DNA of 64,000 nucleotides from Aureobasidium sp. EXF-3400 (lineage: Eukaryota; Ascomycota; Dothideomycetes; Dothideales; Saccotheciaceae): the NCBI GenBank assembly GCA_024195585.1, contig SWBL01000010.1:1-64000 (forward strand), in the 5' to 3' direction. A model generated the notes under the pieces. It was not told the DNA's origin, ran no database searches, and worked only from the letters and a program-made list of their open reading frames with translations. Position 1 is the stretch's first letter; every line of letters begins with the position of its first letter. Positions 24,689 through 34,799 of the stretch are shown here, one piece after another. The position numbers and the translations under genes were made by a program.

Positions 24689-27199
24689 ATGACATTCCAG
24701 TTCGAGTTAGAGGGCGAGGCCTCGCGGTCCTCGCCTCGTCCATACTCCACATCTCACTCGAGTTCACAGAGCCTCAAAGAAGTTATTGCTTTCGGTCCCA
24801 ATGACAAAGATGATCCCCACAACTGGTCCAACGGAAGGAAATCCTTCGTTGTCTTCAATGGAGTGGCTTTGGTCCGTGCCGGTATAGAAAGTCAATCGCT
24901 CTTCTAATATGGAACCCAGGTCATGTCTTCTACTATAGGATCGTCCATAGCAGCGGGAGCATCGCACCAGTTTGCTGCTTATTTTCATATCACGGATCAG
25001 GTGCAGCTGGTCTTGCCGACATCCTCGTATTTAGTTGGGTACGTTGTAGGCCCACTACTATTCGGGCCACTGAGTGAGAGCTACGGCCGAAAATGGGTCA
25101 TGGTATCAACTTTCGTAAGAAGACTTGCTTGACAGTCGTTTGACAGCTCTGATAACGCTTCTCATCCAGGCACTGTTTACTGCTTTCACACTAGGCTGTG
25201 CTTTGGCACACAACTTTGCCACTTTGTGTGTACTGAGGTTGTTCGTGGGTGTTGGCGCCTCTAGCCCTATCTCCGTGGTGGGTGGGTGAGTATGCAGGCC
25301 CACTAACGTCGCTCAAATGCTCTAACTGATCGTCCTGCCAGTATTTATGCCGACGTATACCCTGACCCTGTGACTAGGGGACGGGCTCTGACTATCTTCA
25401 TGACTGTAAGTAACTCATAGCATCTCGCCCCACAAAATAGAGGAGAATGCTGGTGTTCAAAATCCACAATATCTCCGAGCATATCAGTTACCACCACGGC
25501 TGCTATCTCTTGGCGAGGTTCCTGACGAGCTCAAAGGCCCAGAAGACAGAGGGCACTGCTACATATCAACAGGTTTGGGTATATCTGCAGTCGTCTGATC
25601 TCGCGCGCAGGCTTTTACCCCGTGACGCGCATGATTGGCCACTCTGTTGGGGTTCTCGCTGCTAGTGTCCAAGGTGACAGAAGTAGAGCATTGAGGAGCT
25701 AACCAAGCTCACAGGCAACGACGTTTGGCCCAATCCTGGGACCTATCATGTCAGGTTTCATCGCAGTCGTCTCGTGGCGCTGGATATTTTGGCTCTCGCT
25801 GATCATTGCTGGTGTAACCTGGCCAATCCTTTTGATCAGTCCAGAAACTTATGCACCGGTTATCCTTGCCACTCGCGCACGGCGTCTCCGCAAGGAAAAC
25901 AACAATCCCAACATCTTTGCGCCGCTTGAACTCGAGCATCGTGACCTGAAGCAGCTGGTCACTGTCGTGCTCGCAAGGCCTGTGCGAATGTTCTTCACTG
26001 AAGCCATCGTATTGTGCAGTTGCCTGTACTTGTCCTTCGTCTATGCGATCTTCTATATGTACTTTCAGGCTTACCCGATCATTTTCAGTGGGATCTACCA
26101 TTTCAACTCTGGTGAAGTTGGATTGACGTTCCTGCCGATCGGGGTTGGAGCTCTGTTAGCGTGCGGTCTATATCTCTACTGGGATCGTATTCTCGAGAAT
26201 GCGAAAGCGCGGGATCCGCCTGCTGCGTGGTCGCAGAGTGAAGAATACCGACGATTGCCGTTGGCGTGTATTGGAGGACCATTGCTCATGCTCAGTTGCT
26301 TCTGGCTCGGATGTATGTATGACCAAGGCACATATACTGTACCACGAGGCTACAGTGGTGTTCTTCGCTGTGTCTGATCCAGGCATATGTATCGCACTTC
26401 CCACGGTGCAGAAGCTGCAAACTTTCTGCACCATTCAGAAGTTTCGGCAGCTTCTGGCTCGATGAACACTGCAACGATCTCGTGGTACTGTGCTGTGGGC
26501 ATGCTTGATACACTGCTGATTCTGCTTTCTAGGGACAGCTCGTGAAGATATTCATTGGGCGGTGCCTGTCATGTCAGCTTTACCCTTCGGTATGGGGTTC
26601 CTGCTGCTGTTCATGTCTTTGATCAAGTATCTTGCTGTTCCATCCCACAGCTTCGATGATACAGCCGGCTGACTTGGCCGCAGCTATCTTGTTGACGCGT
26701 ACGAGGTATTTGCAGCAAGTGCAATGGCAGCATCGGCTTGTTCGAGGAGCTTGTTTGGTACAATTCTGCCATTTGCGGCAAGGCCAATGTGAGTGTGTAA
26801 CGAACGGGCGAATCAGAAGGCTGGAGGGCCCGCGGAGTGCAGACCCGACTCCGCAAACAACCTCTGTGGCGCTACAAGGTAGCATTACTAGAAACATGCA
26901 GCCAAAGAGTCAAGTCCAAGTTGAAATATTGAGAAAGAATCGTGCTAACCTCCATGAAAAGGTATGAACGCTTGGGTGTCGCGTGGGCCTGCTCGTTGCT
27001 GGGCTTTCTAAGTTTGGCCATGTGCATTATCCCCTTTGCCTTTATCCGCTTTGGAAACCGCATTAGGGAGAAGAGCGCCTTCTGTCAATTTCTGAAACAA
27101 CGCAAGATGCAAGAAGCAAACCAACAGCGGGAAATGCAGGAGCGAAGGATGCACCAAAATGGGGCTGACAAGGCCACAGCTGTGGAGAAGCTGGTCTGA
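24689..27199 (+). CDS. MFS transporter, DHA1 drug/polyamine type
   Basis: Eight exons: 24689-24871, 24920-25114, 25170-25285, 25342-25405, 25715-26312, 26533-26626, 26684-26788, 26962-27199. They join in frame to 530 residues. Introns are 48, 55, 56, 309, 220, 57 and 173 bp. The protein has about 12 membrane helices. Family motifs are NWSNGRKSF before helix 1, GPLSESYGRK (motif A), GGIYADVYPDP, ATTFGPILGPIMSGFIAVVSWRW without its last residues (motif C region), and WAVPVMSALPFGMGF. The tail is charged and Gln/Glu-rich. Relatives (Flu1/Tpo type) export drugs or polyamines at the plasma membrane by proton antiport. The substrate is unknown. The first donor is GTCCGT, less usual. Despite the long introns I see no frame break, so it is not called a pseudogene. 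Confidence 0.85.
25406..25714 (+). other. 309-bp intron 4 of the MFS transporter gene
   Basis: It starts GTAAGT and ends CTCACAG. Splicing joins ...LTIFMT directly to ATTFGPILGP as in family members. It is five to six times longer than most introns here. A stop-free stretch (25442-25582) lies inside but matches no family I recognise. Confidence 0.75.
26405..26456. repeat. Overlapping inverted repeats inside MFS intron 5
   Basis: GGTGCAGAA at 26405-26413 pairs with TTCTGCACC at 26424-26432. CAGAAGCTGC at 26409-26418 pairs with GCAGCTTCTG at 26447-26456. The two perfect stems share bases 26409-26413, so only one can form at a time in the pre-mRNA. Confidence 0.8.
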
Positions 27200-28059
27200 A
27201 AAACGGACGCGCAGTGGTTAGAAAGTCTTGGTCCTTTTAGACGACAATTAACGGGATTTTGGTTGAACGGTTTGACCGCAAAAGAATACGGTGAAGTTCG
27301 GTCAGCCACACGGTGGGAATGAAACAAGTTGCGCACAAATTGTATTCGATCATCTTTCATGCAGGTGCAAAGTTTCTTTGTAGATGTTCTTTGCATGAAC
27401 GCAAGGATAAGATCTACGAAACTAGCGTCTTGTGAGATGGCGTTTACTGCTCGTCTCGCTTTGCCTATTCTTGTGCGCTACTAGACGTATATTCCCTCTA
27501 GTGTTGTGGGTTGAACATCGTAATCGTTATATAGCGGGATCTTCTTTTTTGGTCTTGTCAACCGAGCGATCCTACACCTTTCCATATCCTCCCTCTCTGG
27601 CACAAGGATTGCGTGGGATCAGCAGTTGGGAATGCAACTCCGGTGAGTTTGTGACAAGAATTACTGTCTCTTAAGCCCCCACAGGACAGGCTTTCGGGAG
27701 GATCGATGTTACTCTAGCACAAATTGCAAATACCATGAGCGGAGGTGCCATGCTTTACAGCCCTGTGACCTCCTCGGCCACTTGACAATCTGATTAGCAG
27801 CCCTTTCCCCGATTGATTGGCTTTGCTTGACAGTGTTTGAGTGATGGCAGTACTAAGATTCCTCAATTTACGTAGTAGCCAGCATGAACTACAACTACCT
27901 CCGAACGCCTGACAATCATTCCTCCCTTTGAAATACCGGCCGAGAGCGCATGCTTTTTCTTCTTGAACACTCCCAATGGTCTCCATAAATGTCCGCTTTC
28001 CTTTCCTAGCACGGGATTCTCCCGCTTCCCTCGGTCTGTCTGCTGGGTATCACAATCTC
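27200..28059. other. Intergenic: convergent 3' ends of transporter and YSH1
   Basis: About 860 bases between two convergent stops. No coding exon, RNA gene or clear repeat was found. Confidence 0.5.
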
Positions 28060-31017
28060 CTACTCCCATAGTGGAGCGACAACCTCAACAGCCCGTTCCA
28101 CCACGGCGCGGATCCTGTCAGCCATGCTTCGCATGCCACACTCTACTTCGAGCGTCTCGAGCCAAACCTTGGCTACAATCTTGTCTACCTTAATCTCCAG
28201 GCCTGGCACGGGAATGCCTGCTTTGTGGAGGCGTTCTAGCTCTACCATCTCCAGCTGAGCTCTGGCTTTTTCTGCTGCTATAGGATCGTCAGAAGTGCTA
28301 GCATCATCAACTTCGGAAACGCTGAGTTTAGGCCTTGAGATAGGAGTGATGGCATCTTCGCCAAACTGGGCTTCGAGGAACATGCATAGACGTGAGAGCC
28401 TTTCTGAAGGGCTGATGTGTGCGTGAAGGTTGCGCTTGTTCTCGTGGTGGTCGTGTGAGTGTGGACTCGACGATTCTGTGATTCTGTTAGATCATTGATT
28501 CCATGATATGTCTCGAACGGAAAACTCACGCTTTACAGCCGCAGGACTGCTTTCGACTGTGAACAAGACAGCAAGAACAGCATCTGCGATTCCATCGTTG
28601 GCGATGTTGCCCTCCCACTCGACTTCGACCTCGCCACGGTCAGCCACCTTGACCCTAACTGAGCCCATGACTTCAAAGACGGTCTCTTGGTGTCTTTCGA
28701 GCTCCTCATCGGCCTCTTCGTACGTGGCACCATTTCCGCTGGCCTCTGCCTTGACCTTTTCGGTAGGCGATGAGATGGTTTCGATGGCTCCAAACGTGCC
28801 TTCAAGGGCCCACTTGATCAAATCCAGACCCGCGGCTGCAAGTGTCAGTCTTTGACGACAGAGGATTGTTGTTGTTGTCAGCCCAGCGTATTCCTTCAGG
28901 TCCTCGGGTGCCATCAAGCTTAGTTTGAAGTCATTTTGCACTAAGACACCAGAGACTACCTGATCCCCGTTCATCGTCTTGGACTTCTTTTCGTCTCTTG
29001 TGCCTTCTTCGTCGGAAGTAGGGGGCGAAGGTGGAGCAGCCGATATCTGGATTTGATTTGCAAGTCGACCAACCACTTTGGCAATCTTGTCCTGTCGGAA
29101 AGGAATTCGAAGCTCTTCGCAATTCGCCGGAGAGAAGACTTTGACGGGTGTTGACTTGTTTGCGTTCAACGACAATAGCTTGGACTTGAGTCTCATCATG
29201 TTAGTTTTCTCCCCATGAACCAAGATCTGTTGTAAAAGAATTAGCATGAGTCAAAATGTTGCACTTCGCAATAGTACTTACCACGACAGGAGCTGCGACT
29301 TCCTCGATGAACTCGCGGTTCTCAGTTCCGTCGACGTGTGCTGCGAACGAGTATTCTTGAACGGTACACCTTCGGGGGATCATAACTTTCTCGCCCTCAG
29401 CGCCTGGCTTGCCTCGACCACCCACACCTTGCACTCGACCGCCCACTCTGCCAGTCATAACGGCTTGGATGCTTTCAGGTTCGGTCAAAATCATCTTCGC
29501 CATGGTGCCTTCGACGCTGTAACCAGTGACAATGACGCCGTTTTTAGGATCGGGCGCCCAACGCTCTAGAAGAGCTCGAGACACGCCATTTTGGAGCATG
29601 CCAGGAGATGCAAGCATGACACATCCTCCAACATCGTCGAATCTGTCGAGAGACTTCAGATTACGGATCCAGCGGAAATCCCAAGGGCCTCCAGCGCCAG
29701 CTTCACCGTTGCTGCCGTCAGCTGTTTGAGCAAGCCTGTTCTGGAACATGGACTTGATGTTGTCGTTCATTGCATCAATGTAAGTTTGGTAGACAAGCAT
29801 GCACTTCTTTGCCAGGTTACTAGCATAGTAGATTGGATACTTCCTGTACTCGGGGTGACGGTTCCAGTAGTCTTCAAGAATCAGAAGAAGCTCTTGTGCA
29901 CGGCCAATAGCGAAGACCGGCATGAGAACGCGGCCTCCGCGGTTCAAAACACCAGTCAAGCTCTTCATCAAAGCAGTCTCTCGTTCCAGTCGCGGGATGT
30001 GAGAAGCAACACCAAAGGTGGACTCTGTGATCAAGACATCCACCTTGACACCCTTTGGAGCCGAAGCGGGGATCAGATGACGGTCATGCTCTCTTGAATA
30101 GTCTCCAGTGAACAGGATGTTGAGACCAGCAATCTCGATCACGTACATGGCCGCACCGAGAACGTGGCCTGCTGGATAAGGAGTTATCTTGATACCTGAA
30201 TGGGTGTGTGTGGTGTGGAAGGCGATGGTCTGAATCATGGGCAGAGTCGAAAGAACATCAGCTTCGGTATAGAGTTGTGTCGGCTGTTCTGCGGTTGCAT
30301 GCGTGTTCCTGATCAAAGGTTAACTCGATATCAAGACTTTGCAGAGAAAGAGAGGCATACTGTACGCGAACAGAATCTTGCATCAGCCACTTGTAAATGG
30401 CTTTGGTTGGGTGGGTCATGAAAACGCGACCTTTGAAGTTGGTCTTTGCCATGACATATGGCAGAGAGGCGGCATGGTCAAGATGGAAGCTGTACAACTT
30501 GTCAGCCATCGAGTAAAGGCATCATGTACAAGCGAAGCATCAGGTTGAGCCAGCAGAAGGCGACGATTGGACTCAGCTCACGGTCACCGGCACACAGGAA
30601 TAGTGGTGGAAACAGAATTTCGATTTTGTATATATACATACTGCGGAAGAGCTGCCTGGGTGTGCAGGTTATAGCATGCAGATGCAAGACAGTCAAGGGG
30701 GAAAGTGCAAAAGGAGAAGCGTGTGCCGATGCAATGACCGTGAGTGGTGAGCAGGCCAAGAAGACTTACTGAGTAATGAGTAGAATGTCGACGGTGCTCA
30801 GGTCGAACTCGTCGTAGAAAGGTAGCGAGGCCAGGCCATCGTATGCAGGATGGGCACCAGCATCGAGCATGACAGTTTTTCCTTTGTATTGTATGATATG
30901 GCACGAGCGGCCGACTTCGTTTCCTCCACCCAAGCACAGAAACATCAGCTCATCAGACGGGTCGATGGGCTCTTCGGGCTCGGGTGTGGCCGTGTCGAGC
31001 TTTCGTTTCGTGGCCAT
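28060..31017 (-). CDS. ysh1: Endoribonuclease YSH1 (CPSF73), mRNA 3'-end cleavage
   Basis: Exons 31017-30770, 30489-30361, 30308-29282, 29226-28530 and 28475-28060 encode 838 residues. It is the endonuclease that cuts pre-mRNA before polyadenylation. The metallo-beta-lactamase zinc motifs are visible: [11 protein letters not shown] (first His split by intron 1), [23 protein letters not shown] and the late FAAHVD. The beta-CASP domain lies between ([32 protein letters not shown]), and the CPSF73/100 C-terminal domain follows. Intron 1 is 280 bp, while the others are 52-55 bp. The last acceptor has two candidate AGs, and frame selects the more distal one. The gene is head-to-head with taf4, with 494 bp between starts. 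Confidence 0.96.
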
Positions 31018-31511
31018 GGCGAACGAAGACTGCTGCTGTGATGGTTGGTCCTGGATTATCTAGGGTGTATAGCGAGGCTAGCAATGAGGTCTGCTCAATG
31101 CGCGCATAAAATTTTGAATGATGCGGTGGGTGATTGTTGGTAATGAGTGATGAAAGGAGGAAGGCACAGGCGCCGAGCTTCGAGGAACTTGGAAGTGACA
31201 GTCGACGCGCGACGGCTTCCGCCGCGTCGCAAGACCGCCCGGCAGCGCAAGCATCCAGCATCCATCCAACTTTACATGGTCAAGGCCTGTACGCCGCATC
31301 AATAACGCGCTCCGACTTCGACAACACCCGTCGCCTCGAACCGCCTCATCTGTACCTCTCGCCTTCACTGTTGCCGCCTCCGCTCTACCAGTTCAGCCTG
31401 GGTTCCTCGGCATGCTCTGCTGATAGTTTCTACAACTGCTTCATTCCCTAGCCGCGCAGCGGCCACGGCCGCAACTTCTATCACCTCGCCCACACACACA
31501 AAGTCGCCGCC
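31018..31511. promoter_or_regulatory. Shared upstream region of divergent ysh1 and taf4
   Basis: 494 bases lie between the two divergent start codons. Both genes act in the mRNA pathway. No TATA box is obvious near either start. The label as a bidirectional promoter is inferred from gene layout only. Confidence 0.5.
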
Positions 31512-33478
31512 ATGTCGCACAACATGCCTCCATCTCAGCAGGCTCCCCCACAGCTGCCTCAGAACCATACGCTGCCTCAGCAACACCAACAGCAGCAACA
31601 ATCCCTCCAGCAACCGCCGCGACCAATCCCACATCCTCCTCCACAGCAGTCGCATCAGCCACATCCGCCCATGCAGCCTGTCTCGCGCCCTTACTCGCCC
31701 TACCAGAACAATGCGTCGCCGACTGGCATCGCCCTACCTCCTGCCAAAAGACCGCGTCTTTCACCTAACCCTCAGTCACCTCACTCCGCTCAGAGTCCAT
31801 ACCCTCCACCTCCTGCTCTTCCCGAAAGTCCGTATGCCAACTACTCGCCCATGACTGCTGGAAGTCCTCCCGCATTCAACACTCCGCAACCTTATGCTCC
31901 CTCGCCTATGCCCGGCGCCATGGGCCCTCCTCCACGACCTACACAAGAAAAAGCCGAGAAAGAGGACAAGGAAAAGATCACCGATATCAGCGACGTCACC
32001 GATGTCTTCCACGGTTCGGGTATTGATTTGAGAGAAGAAGAAAACTACATGACGAGCACCTACAGGAACGTGCACAAGAACCAGTCCTTCAACACTTCTT
32101 TTGGCTCCAACACGACTGTCGCTTCACCAAACAATAGCTTTGGTCTGGTCTCTCAGGGCAGCTTTGGAAGTCAGCCTGCCTTTGGAGGAAGTGGTCCCAT
32201 CTCACAGCCACCAGTATCCCAAGAATCTGTCAAGGACGAGCTCGACCAGAAACACCGTGCCGCTGCGCTTGCGCACAACGAAAAGCGTCAGCAGCACCTG
32301 AATGATTCCTTTTTGCAAGCTAACAACATCCGTCATCGTATGCACCGCATCGCTTATGATCAAGGCGTTGCCCTTAATGTGGAGGGGCTGTATGACAAAC
32401 TTCCTGAGCGTCCACAAGGTATCCAAGGTGTCTCGGCGACCGGGCCCAATGGCACAGCTGCAGCTGTCAAGGCACATGGCTTACTCCAAGAGACGGCGCC
32501 TCTGGCTGAAATCCTCACCCTTGTATCGCTTGCTGCAAACGAGAGAGTGCGGTCCTTGGTAGACGAGTCATATGCCATCGCTCGTGGCAGACGTTATGGA
32601 AGCCATGGAGTTGTTCCTCCGAACCTTTCAGATCTTGCGATCGGTGACAGCGAATCAGCAGCCATGGCCGAGGTACCACGAATCACAAACTCGACCTGGG
32701 AGAAGATACCTGAAGACCACCTCGGTGGCGTTGAGGGTGGTGTGATCAAAGCTGAAACACCCGGTAAGTGTTTTGTCTGTCATGGCGTAAGATACATTGC
32801 TAAAGTGCAAGCTCAGAAAGCAAACCATTACCCACAAAGGCGTTCTCCTCGGCTATTTCTACACATCTTCTCGAGCTGGCCAAACAAGACCGTGATGCTG
32901 AGCGTGAACGTGTACGCAAGCGCCAGGAACGTGCCAAGCGTGCCAACTCCACTGTGAATGCCGATGGTGTAAATGGCAACGATGCAACATCTGGGCTCGC
33001 GACACCCTCCAGCGCGACTGCTCTGTCCGCAGATGCTTCTGGCGCCGCTCCAGAGAAGCCGATGACCAAGAAGGAACGTGAACGACAGGCTAAGATGGGC
33101 CAGACCGAAGAAGTCCTGCACAAGAACTCAAACACAACGGCCGCGCTGCAGTTAGGTATAGGCAAGAGGAAGAAATACAGTTGGTTGACTGGTGGTGCAC
33201 CAGCGGCGCCTGTGAATCCTTACAAGCAGACTGCCAAGTCAACTCCCGCCAGTGCGGCAACAAATGGCACTGGTGGTGGGAAGAACTCTTCGGCTAGCGG
33301 CAGTGGTACCGACAAGGCGCTACAAGTGCATGAACGAAAGTGGGGAAGTTGGAGAGAAGATGGTGTAGAAGGCAGAGGCATTCAGATCAGAGATTGGGTT
33401 GTTGTACTCGAGAGAGACGGCAAAGAGAAGAAGGCGCTCCAGAAAAGCCTGCTGAAGCTCGAAGGTTCGGAAGAGTGA
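31512..33478 (+). CDS. taf4: Transcription initiation factor TFIID subunit 4 (TAF4)
   Basis: Exons 31512-32763 and 32817-33478 (53-bp intron) encode 637 residues. The first 160 residues are Gln/Pro-rich and disordered, with DNA that is a long run of CAG/CAA/CCx codons. The C-terminal TAF4 domain starts near residue 155 (KITDISDVTDVFHGSGIDLREEENY). It continues through HGLLQETAPLAEILTLVSLA and the helix FSSAISTHLLELAKQDRDA after the intron, and ends in IQIRDWVVVLERDG. TAF4 pairs with TAF12 through a histone fold and stabilises TFIID. The acceptor was chosen by frame and gives PLPTKAFSSAIS, which matches the conserved region. It diverges from ysh1. Confidence 0.93.
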
Positions 33479-33659
33479 GCGGAGTACCTGCATGTGCAAG
33501 GCATTCTTACACACAAAACTTGGCGACTGTAAAGAGGACGCAAAAGCTTGAAACGAAAGCGTCCGTCAGCGCTATTCATAATGACATGATACCAATCCAG
33601 TCCTCGGATGTTCAGAGTGCGATCAACTGTTTCTTCCACACACGCCTAGCATGATATCA

Positions 33660-34400
33660 TCAAGATTTTGAGAAACCTCCCCGTTGTCGACTTCTGCCAA
33701 AGGAGATGGATTTCGGGACGAATTTGAGCGCAGCCATGGAATCGGCGATGTCGTCCATGGATTTATCCTCTGTTGACTGGTCAAGGTTGTCGATCTTTTT
33801 CTCTTCGACATCCATAACGTCGGACTCATGTGTGTTTTCTTGGGTGATGTCCTCTTGAGCAATTTTCTGGTTTCTCCGAGCATTGTTTTGCTTCTGATGG
33901 GTCTTGGTCTCTGGTCTCAGTAGTGAGGTGCGATTGTCGGAGCCATGATTTACAATATGAAAATCATAATTGCGTGGAAACATGTGTTTGTCGACCAAAT
34001 GCATACGCCGCTTTTGCGGAGTACTGCAGACCTTCTCGCAACCTTCAACGAAGCAGTGATAGGTCTTTTCGCCTCTCTCGCGTTTGATACGGTTCAGAGG
34101 GTCATGGGTCTCGGCGATATGTAGAGACAGAAAATGATCGGTGGGGAAGTTTTTGGCGCATTCCAGACATCTGAAAACGTGTGATTTGTGATAATGAGTT
34201 TCGTACTCGTGATACGTGTCGAACTTGATGGGTTGGTGAGGAGGTAGAGAGCATGTTATGGCGGTGTTTGTAGTGTTTGAAGTTGGATTGTCCAGATGTG
34301 TATACTTGCCTGGCGGTGATACGCTGTGAGCGAATACTTGATCGACAGAAGATGTGTGCTGCTCATCAGACTCCGAATCTCGTCTGACGCGTTTAGACAT
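33660..34400 (-). CDS. C2H2 zinc-finger protein, ZNF511-like
   Basis: A single frame of 246 residues from MSKRVRRDSE; the upstream Met at 34424 is less likely. Zinc-finger pairs are visible: FRCLECAKNFPTDHFLSLHIAETH and YHCFVEGCEKVCSTPQKRRMHLVDKH, separated by DPLNRIKRERGEKT. The order, the ETHD turn and the following MFPRNYDF are as in eukaryotic ZNF511 proteins. The N-terminus has a basic nuclear-localisation-like patch. The C-terminus has acidic stretches and ends in SISFGRSRQRGGFSKS. The family's exact role is poorly known. It converges with taf4 (181 bp apart) and diverges from the Est1-like gene. Confidence 0.83.
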   Translation of the reverse strand: MSKRVRRDSESDEQHTSSVDQVFAHSVSPPGKYTHLDNPTSNTTNTAITCSLPPHQPIKFDTYHEYETHYHKSHVFRCLECAKNFPTDHFLSLHIAETHDPLNRIKRERGEKTYHCFVEGCEKVCSTPQKRRMHLVDKHMFPRNYDFHIVNHGSDNRTSLLRPETKTHQKQNNARRNQKIAQEDITQENTHESDVMDVEEKKIDNLDQSTEDKSMDDIADSMAALKFVPKSISFGRSRQRGGFSKS

Positions 34401-34799
34401 GGCGTAGATATGCTGTGGAACCAAGAGACAAAGGAAGAAAGCAAGAGAGAGTATAGAATAAATGGATTAATCCAGTGACAGGGTGGTAGCGGTAGCAAGC
34501 GGCGCGGAGGAAAGGCGAGCCGAGATCTTGTGGATGCCGGCTCTCGCGGTCGACGCTCGTCGCTGCCAAACCTCGACAAAGGTTCCCGTCGCTCTCGCAT
34601 TCATCCTCACAACAGCAACGGGTCTAATCATCCTTGTTGCGCGCATACGTCTCCCGACTCCGCCGTCGCCGCCCTCCATGGATCGCATCTGCCCGTCCGC
34701 AATCTCCGGATATCAGCACGTTTACATCTGACCTCTTGCACTGCTCGGTCCCCGACGACCCCCGGCATAGGCGCTCTATGACGAGCGCCATCATCTAAC
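34401..34799. promoter_or_regulatory. Shared upstream region, ZNF511-like and Est1-like genes
   Basis: About 400 bases between two divergent starts. No TATA box was identified. Regulatory function is inferred from the divergent layout. Confidence 0.4.

Noticed and set aside
25442..25582. A possible extra exon or foreign coding fragment inside MFS intron 4
   Set aside because: It is stop-free for 47 codons, but neighbouring exons join perfectly without it and no family was recognised.
24689..27199. The MFS gene as a pseudogene
   Set aside because: It looked broken because open frames are short, but eight exons join in frame with all family motifs, so long introns explain it.
30490..30769. 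A C/D-box snoRNA inside the YSH1 intron
   Set aside because: Only loose CTGATG-like and CTGA matches were found, with no terminal stem; not enough to call.
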